A stretch of DNA of 64,000 bases from Fimenecus sp964540535 (GCA_964540535.1 CAZIMO010000009.1:1-64000); one strand, 5' to 3'; positions 53,420 through 62,795 are shown, counted from the stretch's first letter. Program-made: numbers and translations. The notes: a model not told the origin generated them from the sequence alone.

Positions 53420-53733
53420 TGCTGTGCCTCCTCTACAAATCTTTTGCCGTTCATTACAAGCTCTTGTAAACGGGCATATTCAAGCTCTAAAGCTTTTTTG
53501 CCGAAATCCGTTATTATATACTCTTTTTTGCGCGCAGCATAGTTTGCAGGTAATTCTGCTATCCATCCACGCTCAAGCAGTGTGTTCAGCGCACCGTACA
53601 ATGTACCTGCAGCAAGTCTTACCCTGCCGTTTGACAGCTCTTCAACATTTTGCATTATGCCGTAACCGTGCATAGGCTGTAAAAGAGAAATTAAAATGTA
53701 ATAAACCGCTTCTGTCAATGCCATATATGCCAA
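53416..53733 (-). CDS. PadR-family transcriptional regulator
   Basis: 105 residues. Winged helix with LTEAVYYILISLLQPMHGYG and LAAGTLYGALNTLLERGWI, the standard PadR motifs, then a short C-terminal dimerisation helix. TTG at 53733 is the best-placed start (GGAGG seven bases upstream); an ATG at 53724 would be 17 bases away. It probably represses its own operon through the CGATATA sites in its promoter. Confidence 0.88.
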   Translation of the reverse strand: MAYMALTEAVYYILISLLQPMHGYGIMQNVEELSNGRVRLAAGTLYGALNTLLERGWIAELPANYAARKKEYIITDFGKKALELEYARLQELVMNGKRFVEEAQQ

Positions 53734-53761
53734 ATTAAACACCTCCGTTATTATCGCTGTC

Positions 53762-53807
53762 CGATATATCGACTACCGATATATTTATTATATCGTCAGC
53801 CGATATA
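53762..53807. promoter_or_regulatory. Multiple CGATATA operator half-sites
   Basis: A perfect palindrome CGATATATCG (53762-53771), an inverted repeat CGATATA-N5-TATATCG (53777-53795) and one more CGATATA (53801-53807) cover the -10 box, the spacer and the start region. These are likely PadR autoregulatory sites. Confidence 0.65.
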
Positions 53808-53815
53808 GTTGTCAA
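53787..53815 (-). promoter_or_regulatory. Promoter of padR-DUF2812
   Basis: Perfect consensus on the - strand: TTGACA (53810-53815), 17-bp spacer, TATAAT (53787-53792). Confidence 0.85.
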
Positions 53816-53840
53816 TACTTTTTTATAAAAATACATAAAA

Positions 53841-53866
53841 CAAAAAAGACGGGGTTAATCCCCGCC
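53841..53866 (-). terminator. Terminator of the surface hydrolase gene
   Basis: On the - strand GGCGGGGA-TTAA-CCCCGTC is followed by TTTTTTG. Confidence 0.85.
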
Positions 53867-53890
53867 TTTCGTGTTAATTGCTATTTGATT

Positions 53891-55630
53891 TTACTCTTCA
53901 ATTCTTTTGCGTTTGTAAATTATAACACCCGATACACCGAGTGCAGCAACTGCAACAATTGCAATTGGAAGAATGTAATATGATGTGTTTGTATCCGGAA
54001 TATTTTCAGTATCCGCATTTTGTGAACCGTTGTTTTCTTCGTTATTCACATCGCCGTTTGTTATATTGCCGTCGTCAACAGTATTACCGTCATTACCGCC
54101 GTTATTTCCTATATCAGTTGTGCCGTCCGGATCAACAGGTGTAATATCTCCTGTGTTGTCGCCGTTATTGTTGCCGTTGTCTGCATATTCATAAGGTTTA
54201 AGCATAGGAACTGCGGTATCATAATACATAAACTGCGGATAAGCTTCATTTGTTTCAACGCTGTACTGACTGTCAGATTTGAAAAGCCACAAATAGAAAT
54301 CGCACACGCCGTCATCTGCGCCGTAAGAAACATGGCTTAAATTTTTGATGAACCAAGTCTGCATTGGCGCCTGTGCTGTTGAAGCGTCAATAACATTGTC
54401 TGGCGAAATCATATTTTTATCGTTGTATTTTGCCTGCGCATAACCATCGCCGAGAGTTTCACCTATATTTGCAACAGTTGCAAATCCGCTTGTATTGTAA
54501 GTTTCAATTACGCCGTCGCTGTTCCACTTGGCAGATGGAGTTACAGGAGCAATATATCTGTTGTAGTTTGAAACATTATAATAATTTACATCTTCACTCT
54601 CAACCATATATTGAACTCTGCTGTCAGTTCCGCTTACAACAGTGTCATAATATGAAGAAACAAAAGCCTTCAAATTATCGCCTGCATCACCGAGCATATA
54701 ATCCATTGCTTCGGCATAGCTGTATTCGGGAACAAAGCACCAGAATGCAGGAATATAACCGAAAATCGGAATAAGAACTTCTTTATACAGTCTGTCGCCT
54801 GCTTTTTCAAAAATATCGTTTGCCATGTGCGCCAAACGGTCAAATACAGGAAGATAAGCAAGCAATGAGCCGTATTCAACATTACCGCGGATGCTCTGTG
54901 AAATAAGGCGCGCAAGTGCGTCACCGTCAATTTCGGGGTTGCCCGTAAAGAGCTGACCAATCATTTCAAGTCCGTTGAACGCTGAATTTGACATTACAAC
55001 CGTTTTAATATCGTCATAGCCGTAAACTGCAAGATATGTGTTGGTCATTGGACCGCCCATACTTTCAGCACAGAGAGTAACCTTATTGTGACCCGATTTT
55101 TCTTTTACTTCCTGAATAAAACCGTTGAGGTCAGAGGCAATGTCAAAGGGATTTCCTGTCCAGTCATAAGTGAAGAAATATGAATGGTTTTCGCCCAAGC
55201 CCTCATAAATCGAATATGCCATTGTTCCTTCGTTCTTTCTGCCCTCAAAATCGAGATATGTTTCAACAGGGTCGCTTGAGCAGTTCACAGTAATAACATT
55301 GTCACGGTTCAAATTATTATCGTAAAGCACCGGTCCGAAAATTTTCATAGCGGCATTTGATACTGCCTCAACAAAAGCATCCATATTCTGTGTAAGCAAG
55401 AAGTCTGCAAGCTTAGGCATTTCCGGCAAAATACCGTTTACAATATTAGCGGCCGAGAAGATCTCGTTTCCGTTCTCATCGTAAAGAGCTTCGCCTATTC
55501 CCCGTACTTGAATTACGGGCGTATTTCCGCAATCACAGCCGTCAGCCGCCAAAGCAGGCACGAGCATCGCAAAAACGATTGAAAGCGAGAGAATTACGCT
55601 TAACAGTGTTTTTAAAATTCCTTTTTTCAT
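53891..55630 (-). CDS. Surface-anchored alpha/beta hydrolase (lipase-like)
   Basis: 579 residues. Signal peptide (cleavage after ALA near 29). A catalytic domain covers about 35-490. The entry motif VIQVRGIGE and the nucleophile elbow CAESMGGPMT (AxSxG, a variant of GxSxG) recall LCAT/lipase-like alpha/beta hydrolases, and NLSHVSYG near residue 455 may hold the catalytic His. An Asn/Gly/Asp-rich linker (about 498-545) is followed by a transmembrane helix and KRKRIEE, a membrane anchor rather than an LPXTG signal. ATG at 55630 follows GGAG; the long upstream frame overlaps another gene. Substrate unknown. Confidence 0.75.
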   Translation of the reverse strand: MKKGILKTLLSVILSLSIVFAMLVPALAADGCDCGNTPVIQVRGIGEALYDENGNEIFSAANIVNGILPEMPKLADFLLTQNMDAFVEAVSNAAMKIFGPVLYDNNLNRDNVITVNCSSDPVETYLDFEGRKNEGTMAYSIYEGLGENHSYFFTYDWTGNPFDIASDLNGFIQEVKEKSGHNKVTLCAESMGGPMTNTYLAVYGYDDIKTVVMSNSAFNGLEMIGQLFTGNPEIDGDALARLISQSIRGNVEYGSLLAYLPVFDRLAHMANDIFEKAGDRLYKEVLIPIFGYIPAFWCFVPEYSYAEAMDYMLGDAGDNLKAFVSSYYDTVVSGTDSRVQYMVESEDVNYYNVSNYNRYIAPVTPSAKWNSDGVIETYNTSGFATVANIGETLGDGYAQAKYNDKNMISPDNVIDASTAQAPMQTWFIKNLSHVSYGADDGVCDFYLWLFKSDSQYSVETNEAYPQFMYYDTAVPMLKPYEYADNGNNNGDNTGDITPVDPDGTTDIGNNGGNDGNTVDDGNITNGDVNNEENNGSQNADTENIPDTNTSYYILPIAIVAVAALGVSGVIIYKRKRIEE

Positions 55631-55694
55631 AAAACATTCTCCTACAAAGAGTATTTTCTTAATTTTACCATAAAGGAATTTATTTTGCAACAAC

Positions 55695-56618
55695 TTATTC
55701 AAACACGGTTTCAATAAGCTTCTCTGAAATATCGGGCGAATACTGCCAACTGTCAATATGCTCGCCGTCACAGTAATACTGAATATCCTGCCTTGGATAA
55801 TCAGCCGAAAAGCTGTCAACAATTGCAAGCTTAATCTTCATTTTTTCGGGATTTATACTCTTTATATAAACGCTTGCGCAGTCGCCCTCGTTAACATCTG
55901 GATTATACTCTGCCAAGCCTGCAAGATTCGGCGCAAGCTCAATGAAAACTCCGTACTTTTCAATAGAACGGACTATTCCGCCGACAGTCTGCCCTGCCTT
56001 AAAGCGCCTTGCATTTTCTTCCCAAGTGCCTAAAAGCTCTTTATGCGAAAGGGTGACTCTGCCTGCAGGATCAATGCTTTTCACAACGGCTTTTATCATT
56101 GTATTTACAGCGAAACGCACATCGGGATGGGGTATGCGTGAAACAGAAATGCTGTCAATAGGCAATAATGCCGAAATTCCGCACCCAATATCGCAAAACG
56201 AACCGAAGCTTTCATTGCGGGTGACACGTGCATCAATTACATCTCCGCATTTAAGATTTTTTATGTAATCTGCCATAAATTCTTCCTGCACAATGCGTCG
56301 GCTCAAAATTGCAGTGCGTATTCCCGCATCGTCCATAAAATCAATAATTTTAAAGGTTACAGGCTTGTTTACTCTTGAAATTATTGCAATATCACGCACA
56401 CTGCCGTCAGCAATGCCTATGGCGCACTCTTCACGTGGAATTATTCCGTGAATTTTTCCTAAATCCACATGAAGATTGTGATCTCGGTCGCAGAGAGTCG
56501 CTCTTGCTTCAAGAATTTTCTCTTCAAAAAAACTCTCTCGCAGTGATGCGGCGGATTCAATACATTTTTTGTTCTGCTTGGTTTCAAATAAAACACCCTC
56601 GGGGTAGTAATTTTTCAT
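55695..56618 (-). CDS. S1 RNA-binding domain protein
   Basis: 307 residues. Several OB folds: a degenerate S1-like region at 40-110, then S1 domains at about 125-190 (GDVIDARVTRNESFGSFCDIG) and 205-265 (GQTVGGIVRSIEKYGVFIEL). It resembles the shortened S1-like proteins of clostridia and may act in mRNA binding or translation. ATG at 56618 follows AAGGTGA. Confidence 0.8.
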   Translation of the reverse strand: MKNYYPEGVLFETKQNKKCIESAASLRESFFEEKILEARATLCDRDHNLHVDLGKIHGIIPREECAIGIADGSVRDIAIISRVNKPVTFKIIDFMDDAGIRTAILSRRIVQEEFMADYIKNLKCGDVIDARVTRNESFGSFCDIGCGISALLPIDSISVSRIPHPDVRFAVNTMIKAVVKSIDPAGRVTLSHKELLGTWEENARRFKAGQTVGGIVRSIEKYGVFIELAPNLAGLAEYNPDVNEGDCASVYIKSINPEKMKIKLAIVDSFSADYPRQDIQYYCDGEHIDSWQYSPDISEKLIETVFE

Positions 56619-56748
56619 AGCTATCACCTTTGTTTTCAAATTAGTACAATGATATGTGCAAAAAAGTAAAATAAGAATTAAAATAAGGTATTTTATTTTT
56701 ATAATATTTATGCTATTATATAACGTAAAATATTTTGAGGTAATTTTT

Positions 56749-56949
56749 ATGGATATTAAGGTAAATGATATTCTTGAAATGAAAAAAGAGCATCCCTGCG
56801 GTGAAAAGCAGTTTTTAGTGCTTCGTGCAGGAATGGATTTTCGTATTCGTTGTACGAAATGCGGTCGTGAGGTAATGGTTCCTCGTGTAAAAATCGAAAA
56901 AAATATTAAAAAAGTTTTAAGAGACGGAGAAACAGTAAATGTTCGATAA
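56749..56949 (+). CDS. DUF951 small zinc-finger-like protein
   Basis: 66 residues. KVNDILEMKKEHPCG and RCTKCGREVMVPR are the DUF951 signature. ATG at 56749 follows GAGG; the longer frame from 56656 is hydrophobic and without an RBS. It overlaps prfA by 11 bp and contains its RBS. Confidence 0.88.
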   Translation: MDIKVNDILEMKKEHPCGEKQFLVLRAGMDFRIRCTKCGREVMVPRVKIEKNIKKVLRDGETVNVR

Positions 56950-58009
56950 GCTTTTAGGCATAGAAGAAAGATTTGAAAAAGTCAATGAACAGCTTTGCGA
57001 CCCTGCAACAGTCAGTGATCAGCAGTTATATACCAAGCTGATGAAAGAATTAAAGCAGTTGACACCGGTTGTTGAGAAATTCCGTGAATACAAAAAATAT
57101 AAAGAAACCTTTGAAGAGTCAAAAATGCTTTTAGATGAGGGCGGAATGGACAAGGACTTCAAAGAAATGGTGCAGGAAGAATTTGAGACCGCAAAGGAAC
57201 AGCTTGACATCACTTGGGAAGATCTGAAAATTCTTCTTTTACCCCGTGACCCCAATGACGATAAGAATGTTATTATTGAAATTCGCGGTGGCGCAGGCGG
57301 TGAAGAAGCGGCGCTTTTTGCAAATTCCCTTTTCAGAATGTACACTATGTATGCCGAAGCCCGCGGTTGGAAAATGGAAATACTCTCTGAAAATCCCACA
57401 GAGCTTGGCGGATATAAAGAGGTCATTTTCAGCGTTGACGGCGACGGCGCATACTCTCGCTTTAAGTTTGAGAGCGGTGTTCACAGGGTTCAGCGTGTTC
57501 CGGAAACCGAAAGCCAGGGCAGAATTCAAACCTCAACCGTAACGGTTGCTGTTCTTCCTGAAGCCGAAGATGTTGACTTTGAATTAAATCCTGCCGATTT
57601 GCAGATTGATGTATTCCGTTCAAGCGGCGCAGGCGGTCAAAAGGTTAATAAGACCTCATCGGCAATTAGAGTAACTCATCTGCCCACAGGTATGGTTGTT
57701 GAGTGCCAAGACGAACGAAGCCAGCACAAGAATAAGGATAAAGCCCTTAAAGTTCTCCGTTCAAGACTTCTTGAAATTGAACAGGCAAAGCACGACGCGG
57801 AAATTGCAGGTCAGCGTAAAAGCCAAGTCGGCACAGGCGACCGAAGCGAAAGAATAAGAACCTACAACTTCCCTCAAGGCAGAGTAAGCGACCACAGAAT
57901 AGGTCTTACTCTTTATAAAATTGAGCAGATTATGAACGGCGATATTGACGAAATTATTGACGCGCTTATCACTGCCGATACTGCCGAAAAGCTTAAAGCC
58001 GAGGAATAA
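56939..58009 (+). CDS. prfA: Peptide chain release factor 1
   Basis: 356 residues. It recognises UAA and UAG. The catalytic GGQ is in RSSGAGGQKVNKTSSAIR and the stop-codon motif PxT appears as VPETESQGR. RBS GGAG lies within DUF951. It precedes tsaC by 3 bp, a typical Firmicutes linkage. Confidence 0.96.
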   Translation: MFDKLLGIEERFEKVNEQLCDPATVSDQQLYTKLMKELKQLTPVVEKFREYKKYKETFEESKMLLDEGGMDKDFKEMVQEEFETAKEQLDITWEDLKILLLPRDPNDDKNVIIEIRGGAGGEEAALFANSLFRMYTMYAEARGWKMEILSENPTELGGYKEVIFSVDGDGAYSRFKFESGVHRVQRVPETESQGRIQTSTVTVAVLPEAEDVDFELNPADLQIDVFRSSGAGGQKVNKTSSAIRVTHLPTGMVVECQDERSQHKNKDKALKVLRSRLLEIEQAKHDAEIAGQRKSQVGTGDRSERIRTYNFPQGRVSDHRIGLTLYKIEQIMNGDIDEIIDALITADTAEKLKAEE

Positions 58010-58012
58010 AAA

Positions 58013-59032
58013 ATGCAAACGGAAGTAATTAACATTACAACTGAATATGACCGTGCTTTAAAAGAATCGGCAGAGCTTCTTAAAAACGGCGACGTTGTGG
58101 CAATACCCACAGAAACCGTTTACGGACTTGCGGCAAATGCCTTTGACGAAAAGGCTGTAAAAAAGATTTTTGAGGCAAAGGGCAGACCGAGCGACAATCC
58201 CTTAATTGTGCATATAAGCAAATTTGAGGATTTAGCGCCCTTGGTTGAAGAAATTCCCGAAAAAGTCAAGCTTATGGCTGAAAAATTTTGGCCCGCTCCT
58301 CTTACAATGATTATGAAAAAGAGCGATAAAATTTCAAATACTGTGTCGGGCAATCTTGATACGGTTGCAATAAGAATGCCCGAAAGCGCTTATGCAAGAG
58401 CGATTATCGAAAACTGCGGATTACCGCTTGCCGCACCGTCGGCTAATCTTTCAGGAAGTCCAAGCCCTACAAATGCAAAATATGTTTTAGACGATATGAA
58501 CGGCAGAATTCCGCTGATTATTGACGGCGGAAGCTGTGAAATAGGTGTTGAATCAACGGTAATCACCTTTGCTGAAGAACCGCCTCGACTTCTCCGCCCC
58601 GGCGGTGTTACTCTTGAAGAAATGACAGAACTAATCGGCGAAATAGTGGTTGATGACGCAGTTCTTAATCGGCTGGCAGATGGTCAGATTGCCGCTTCTC
58701 CCGGTATGAAATACAAGCACTATGCTCCCAAAGCGGACATCACGCTGATAAAAGGCAGTTTTGAAGCTTTTAAAGCTTTTTGCGACAGTGAAAACGGTAT
58801 AACCGCGCTTGTATTTGACGGTGAAAGCAAATCTCTTAATTGTCCCTGCGTTGAATACGGAAAAGAAAATGACGGATACAGTCAGTCGGCAAGATTGTTT
58901 GACGCGCTCCGTGAGCTTGACGAAATGGGCGCTTGCAAAGTCTGCGCACGCTGTCCCGATACAAAGGGAATGGGCTTGGCGGTGTATAACCGATTAATAA
59001 GGTCCTGCGGTTTTAAGATTAAAGTTTTGTAA
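58013..59032 (+). CDS. tsaC: L-threonylcarbamoyladenylate synthase (Sua5 type)
   Basis: 339 residues, the long two-domain form. It makes TC-AMP for the t6A37 tRNA modification. The YrdC domain has AIPTETVYGLAANAF and KGRPSDNPLIVHIS, and the C-terminal Sua5 domain starts after the linker SPGMKYKHYAPKADI. RBS GAGG in the prfA end. Confidence 0.94.
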   Translation: MQTEVINITTEYDRALKESAELLKNGDVVAIPTETVYGLAANAFDEKAVKKIFEAKGRPSDNPLIVHISKFEDLAPLVEEIPEKVKLMAEKFWPAPLTMIMKKSDKISNTVSGNLDTVAIRMPESAYARAIIENCGLPLAAPSANLSGSPSPTNAKYVLDDMNGRIPLIIDGGSCEIGVESTVITFAEEPPRLLRPGGVTLEEMTELIGEIVVDDAVLNRLADGQIAASPGMKYKHYAPKADITLIKGSFEAFKAFCDSENGITALVFDGESKSLNCPCVEYGKENDGYSQSARLFDALRELDEMGACKVCARCPDTKGMGLAVYNRLIRSCGFKIKVL

Positions 59033-59051
59033 TAATTATTAGGAAGATTAT

Positions 59052-59642
59052 ATGAAAATTATCGGTATTACGGGGCTTACAGGCTCGGGCAAAGGCACAG
59101 TGTCGCAAAAGCTTGCTGAATACGGCTGTTATCATATTGACGCTGACAAGGTTGCCCACGATGTAATAAATTTTAACGAAACTGTCAAAAAAAAGTTGAA
59201 AAATCGATTTGGTGAGGATATAATAGACAACGGCGGAAAAGTTATCCGTTTTCTTCTTGCCCAAAAAGCTTTCGCTGATAAAGAAAGCACCGAGGCATTA
59301 AATGCAATTACTCACCCTGCTGTGACAGAAAAAATCAAAGAAATCATTGCCGAAAAAGAAAAGGAAAACTGCAAAGCGGTAATTATTGACGCAATTGCCC
59401 TTTTTGAAAGCGGTGAAAACAAGCTTTGCGATTTCACGGTTGCAGTTGTCGCTCCAAGGGAAATCCGTCTTGAACGAATTATGAACCGTGACGGAATTAC
59501 CGAGGAAAAGGCGCTTGAAAGAATGAATGCGCAAAAAGATGAAAACTTCTTTACAGGTCAGGCTGATTTCATACTTTGGAATTATACGCCATATGACCTC
59601 AATAAAGAAATTCTGCCGATTATTGCACAATTAAATAGTTAA
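59052..59642 (+). CDS. coaE: Dephospho-CoA kinase
   Basis: 196 residues. The last step of CoA synthesis. P-loop GLTGSGKGTVSQ, then YHIDADKVAHDV and AIALFESG are family motifs. 19 bp after tsaC. Confidence 0.94.
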   Translation: MKIIGITGLTGSGKGTVSQKLAEYGCYHIDADKVAHDVINFNETVKKKLKNRFGEDIIDNGGKVIRFLLAQKAFADKESTEALNAITHPAVTEKIKEIIAEKEKENCKAVIIDAIALFESGENKLCDFTVAVVAPREIRLERIMNRDGITEEKALERMNAQKDENFFTGQADFILWNYTPYDLNKEILPIIAQLNS

Positions 59643-59678
59643 AACAGTCAAAAAATCTCGAAAGGAGTTATTATATAA

Positions 59679-61070
59679 GTGGAATTAAACGATATTAAAA
59701 AAGAGCTTTTTTATGAGCCAAAACACGCTATGGAAACTGTTGACGACGCAACCGTTAAGGCTGCCGACGATTTCTGCGAAGGCTATAAAAAGTATCTTGA
59801 TGAAGCTAAAATTGAGCGTGAAACAGTTGATTTCTTCGTAAAAGAAGCTGAAAGCCGAGGATATACTGCATTCGACCGTACAAAGAAATACAACGCAGGC
59901 GACAAGGTTTATTACAACAACCGCGGCAAAGCGATTATTCTTTGCGTAATCGGTAAAAAGAGCATTGCAGAGGGTGTTAAAATCTCTGCCGCTCACATTG
60001 ATTCACCCCGCCTTGACTTAAAGCCCAATCCTCTTTATGAGGACGCATCTCTTGCGTTCTTTAAGACACACTATTACGGCGGAATTAAAAAATATCAGTG
60101 GACTGCTATTCCCCTTGCTCTTCACGGCGTAATTGTTAAGGCAAACGGCGAAAGCGTAAAGGTTTGCATCGGCGAAGATGACAATGACCCACAGTTTGTT
60201 ATTACCGACCTTCTTCCTCACCTTGCAAGAGAACAGATGAAACAGCCATTGAGCAGTGGCATCAGCGGTGAACAGCTTAACATTCTTATCGGCAGCCGTC
60301 CATTCTCAAAAGACGAGGGCGCTGACAAGGTTAAGCTTAATATTATGAAAATTCTCAATGAGAAATACGGTATTGTTGAGGGAGATTTTCTCAGTGCAGA
60401 GCTTGAATTAGTACCTGCATTTAAAGCTCGTGACATCGGCTTTGACAGAAGTCTTATCGGTGCTTACGGTCATGACGATAAAGTTTGCGCATACCCAGCA
60501 GCACAGGCAATTTTTGATATTGAAGCTCCCGAATATACCTGCCTTACAATTCTTACAGACAAAGAAGAAACAGGCTCTGACGGCAACACAGGTCTTCACT
60601 CATCATATATGAAATACTTCATCTCTGACCTTGCAGTTATGGAGGGCGTTGAGCCTTGGAGAGTTATGTCGGCATCAGAATGTCTTTCTGCCGATGTTAA
60701 TGTGGCTTATGACCCCAACTTCCCCGAGGTTTCAGAGAGAAAGAACAGCTCATTTATTAACAACGGCGTTGTTATTACAAAGTATACAGGTTCAGGCGGT
60801 AAAGGCGGCACAAGCGACGCTTCCGCTGAATATATGGGAAAAATCCGCAGAATGCTCAACGCTAATGATGTTGTATGGCAGATTGGCGAGCTTGGCAAGG
60901 TTGACGCAGGCGGCGGCGGAACAGTTGCCCTTTATGTTGCTAACCTTGATATTGACACAATCGACCTCGGTGTTCCCGTGCTTTCAATGCACGCTCCATT
61001 CGAAGTCGTTGCAAAGCTTGATGTTTATATGGCTTACAAAGCATTCAAGGTATTTTTTGAACAGAAATAA
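59679..61070 (+). CDS. M18-family aminopeptidase
   Basis: 463 residues. Dinuclear zinc aspartyl-type aminopeptidase. Zinc and catalytic motifs are visible: SAAHIDSPRLDLKPNPLYED, GAYGHDDKVCAYPA, LTDKEETGSDG and SMHAPFEVVAKLD. GTG start at 59679 with AAAGGAG upstream. The family usually forms a dodecamer that removes N-terminal acidic or neutral residues. Confidence 0.93.
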   Translation: MELNDIKKELFYEPKHAMETVDDATVKAADDFCEGYKKYLDEAKIERETVDFFVKEAESRGYTAFDRTKKYNAGDKVYYNNRGKAIILCVIGKKSIAEGVKISAAHIDSPRLDLKPNPLYEDASLAFFKTHYYGGIKKYQWTAIPLALHGVIVKANGESVKVCIGEDDNDPQFVITDLLPHLAREQMKQPLSSGISGEQLNILIGSRPFSKDEGADKVKLNIMKILNEKYGIVEGDFLSAELELVPAFKARDIGFDRSLIGAYGHDDKVCAYPAAQAIFDIEAPEYTCLTILTDKEETGSDGNTGLHSSYMKYFISDLAVMEGVEPWRVMSASECLSADVNVAYDPNFPEVSERKNSSFINNGVVITKYTGSGGKGGTSDASAEYMGKIRRMLNANDVVWQIGELGKVDAGGGGTVALYVANLDIDTIDLGVPVLSMHAPFEVVAKLDVYMAYKAFKVFFEQK

Positions 61071-61085
61071 TTAAATATAGCATAA

Positions 61086-61113
61086 AAAGGCAGTCCGCAA
61101 GGGCTGCCTTTCC
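61086..61113 (+). terminator. Terminator of the prfA-pepM18 operon
   Basis: AAAGGCAGTCC and GGGCTGCCTTT around GCAA; the T-tract is short. Confidence 0.65.
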
Positions 61114-61169
61114 GCTGTTGACACAGTTGCTCGAATTGTAAATATCATATTTACATATTTAAGCGATAA

Positions 61170-61253
61170 AAAATAAAGACCGCTCGCTAATCCGAAGGTC
61201 TTTACAAACCGTAATTAGAGGGTATCCGTCTTGAAGCGGAAACTCTCTATCTG
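61170..61253 (-). ncRNA. Possible small RNA, unclassified
   Basis: This lies in a 293-bp gap between converging genes. On the - strand a TTGGAA/TATTAT promoter (61260-61288) is followed by a hairpin region (AGAG/CTCT with an inner CCG/CGG) and then AAAGACC...GGTCTTT (61198-61204 with 61176-61182) and ATTTTTT, an intrinsic terminator. Length about 85 nt, no ORF. It matches no riboswitch I know and has no downstream gene to control. Confidence 0.4.
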
Positions 61254-61259
61254 ATTTTA

Positions 61260-61288
61260 TAATATATATTTTCGCTCTTATTTCCAAA
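61260..61288 (-). promoter_or_regulatory. Promoter of the possible small RNA
   Basis: Read on the - strand: TTGGAA (61283-61288), 17-bp spacer, TATTAT (61260-61265). Confidence 0.5.
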
Positions 61289-61322
61289 AGATTTCATAAG
61301 AAAGAAAATCACAATAAATTTA

Positions 61323-61347
61323 GGCTCCCACAACAAGGGAGCCTTTC
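61323..61347. terminator. Terminator hairpin downstream of dpaB
   Basis: GGCTCCC (61323-61329) pairs with GGGAGCC (61337-61343). T-runs are modest on both strands. Confidence 0.65.
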
Positions 61348-61363
61348 TGTTTATAACTGATTT

Positions 61364-61936
61364 TTACAATAATATCGGCTGGGGCTGTGTCTTTTTAAGC
61401 ACCGAATTCACGGTTTCAGGTATTAAATCAAAATTCGCCACAATTGAATTGGGTTTATTTTTGCAGTCATCCTGTGACATCGGTACAAAGTAAATATTTT
61501 TACTGTTCATTAAAAGTCCTATGTTTTTTGCGGAAGCACCCAAAGCGTCATTGGTAGAAACAGCGATAATTACGGGTCGGGCATTGCGAAGATGCGCTTT
61601 TGCCGCAAGAGTTACCGAAGTATCAGTAATTCCGTTTGCCATTTTTCCGATTGTGTTACCTGTGCAAGGTGCAATTACAAGAATATCAAGAAGTTTTTTA
61701 GGGCCTATCGGCTCTGCTTTTTCAATAGTGTATATTATTTTCTCATTACAGATATTCTCGATTTCATCTATAAACTCACGGCTTGTGCCAAATCGGGTGT
61801 CCGTTGTATATGCAGTATGTGACATAATGGGGATAACACGGTATCCCTCATTTGTAAGCTTTTTCATTTGTGGGATTGCCTTTTTAAAAGTGCAAAAAGA
61901 ACCGCAAAGGGCAAATCCCACAGTTTCATTGCTCAT
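61364..61936 (-). CDS. dpaB: Dipicolinate synthase subunit B
   Basis: 190 residues. Flavoprotein of the HFCD family: GFALCGSFCTFKKAI, VIAPCTGNTIGKMANGITD and AKAHLRNARPVIIAVSTND. With DpaA it makes dipicolinic acid in the mother cell for the spore core. It overlaps dpaA by 11 bp. Its presence implies endospore formation. Confidence 0.94.
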   Translation of the reverse strand: MSNETVGFALCGSFCTFKKAIPQMKKLTNEGYRVIPIMSHTAYTTDTRFGTSREFIDEIENICNEKIIYTIEKAEPIGPKKLLDILVIAPCTGNTIGKMANGITDTSVTLAAKAHLRNARPVIIAVSTNDALGASAKNIGLLMNSKNIYFVPMSQDDCKNKPNSIVANFDLIPETVNSVLKKTQPQPILL

Positions 61937-62789
61937 TATTATTCCTCCCTTTGAAATGGGCTTCTATTTTTTTACCTATTATCTCCCCCGCTGTTTTAGG
62001 GGTGTATTTACCCGGCAAGCCAAAGGCTTTGATTACATCTATTCCGTATTTTCTCGCTTCGTCAAAATCAACGCCGTAGGGCGCAGATGCAAGCTCAATA
62101 ATTTTGCAATCGGAATTCATTTTTTCAAGGTCTTTAGTACCGATAATCTTTTGGGGAACAGTATTTATGATTATATCAAATCTATCGGCATACTCTGAAA
62201 GCCTTGAAAGCGGCACAGCTTCGCACCCTTTAATTGACGCGTCTTCTCTTTGCGAAGGATTTCTCGCAAAAACAGTGACGCCGCACGAGAGAGATGTGAG
62301 CAGAGAAGCAGTTTCTTTTGCAACCCTGCCGTAGCCTGTTATTGCAAATCTGCCCAAAGGCAATGCGAAGTCAATATGCTCAAGCAAAATTTTAAGAGTG
62401 CCAAAAGCGGTAAGCACTGCGTTTTTTTCGATAAATTCTGCGTCGTAATAATCCACAAACGGAATTTCGGTTTCACGTAACCGTGACAGCAATTCGCCCT
62501 TGATTATTCCGCCGAAAACTATATTTTCTTTACCCAAAAACGAGATGAGTCTTTCAATAGTCGTTTCTTTTTTTGAAAAGGGCATATTTATGGTTTTATC
62601 GTTTCGCGCGGCAGGCAGTGGCAGAACTATAACCGAATTAGGTTTTATGGCAGATTTCAGCCGTTCGTTATCATCGTCCCAATCGAAAAGCCCATAAGAG
62701 CAGACCTCAAAATCCTTTGCTTCGAGATAGCTTTTAAGATATTTTTGTCTTTTGTCGCCGCCTATTATTACTATATTTCTGTTTTTCAT
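61926..62789 (-). CDS. dpaA: Dipicolinate synthase subunit A
   Basis: 287 residues. It has an N-terminal domain (IVIIGGDKRQKYLKSYL) and a Rossmann domain (ITGYGRVAKETASLL) for NAD(P)H, and it ends with a PGKYTPKTAGEIIG motif conserved in SpoVFA. ATG at 62789 has AAGGTGAAG upstream, which can be hidden in a hairpin. Confidence 0.94.
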   Translation of the reverse strand: MKNRNIVIIGGDKRQKYLKSYLEAKDFEVCSYGLFDWDDDNERLKSAIKPNSVIVLPLPAARNDKTINMPFSKKETTIERLISFLGKENIVFGGIIKGELLSRLRETEIPFVDYYDAEFIEKNAVLTAFGTLKILLEHIDFALPLGRFAITGYGRVAKETASLLTSLSCGVTVFARNPSQREDASIKGCEAVPLSRLSEYADRFDIIINTVPQKIIGTKDLEKMNSDCKIIELASAPYGVDFDEARKYGIDVIKAFGLPGKYTPKTAGEIIGKKIEAHFKGRNNNEQ

Positions 62790-62795
62790 ATATAC

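Noticed and set aside
61140..61260. tRNA gene
   Set aside because: No TTCGA loop, acceptor stem or anticodon arm of proper geometry on either strand.
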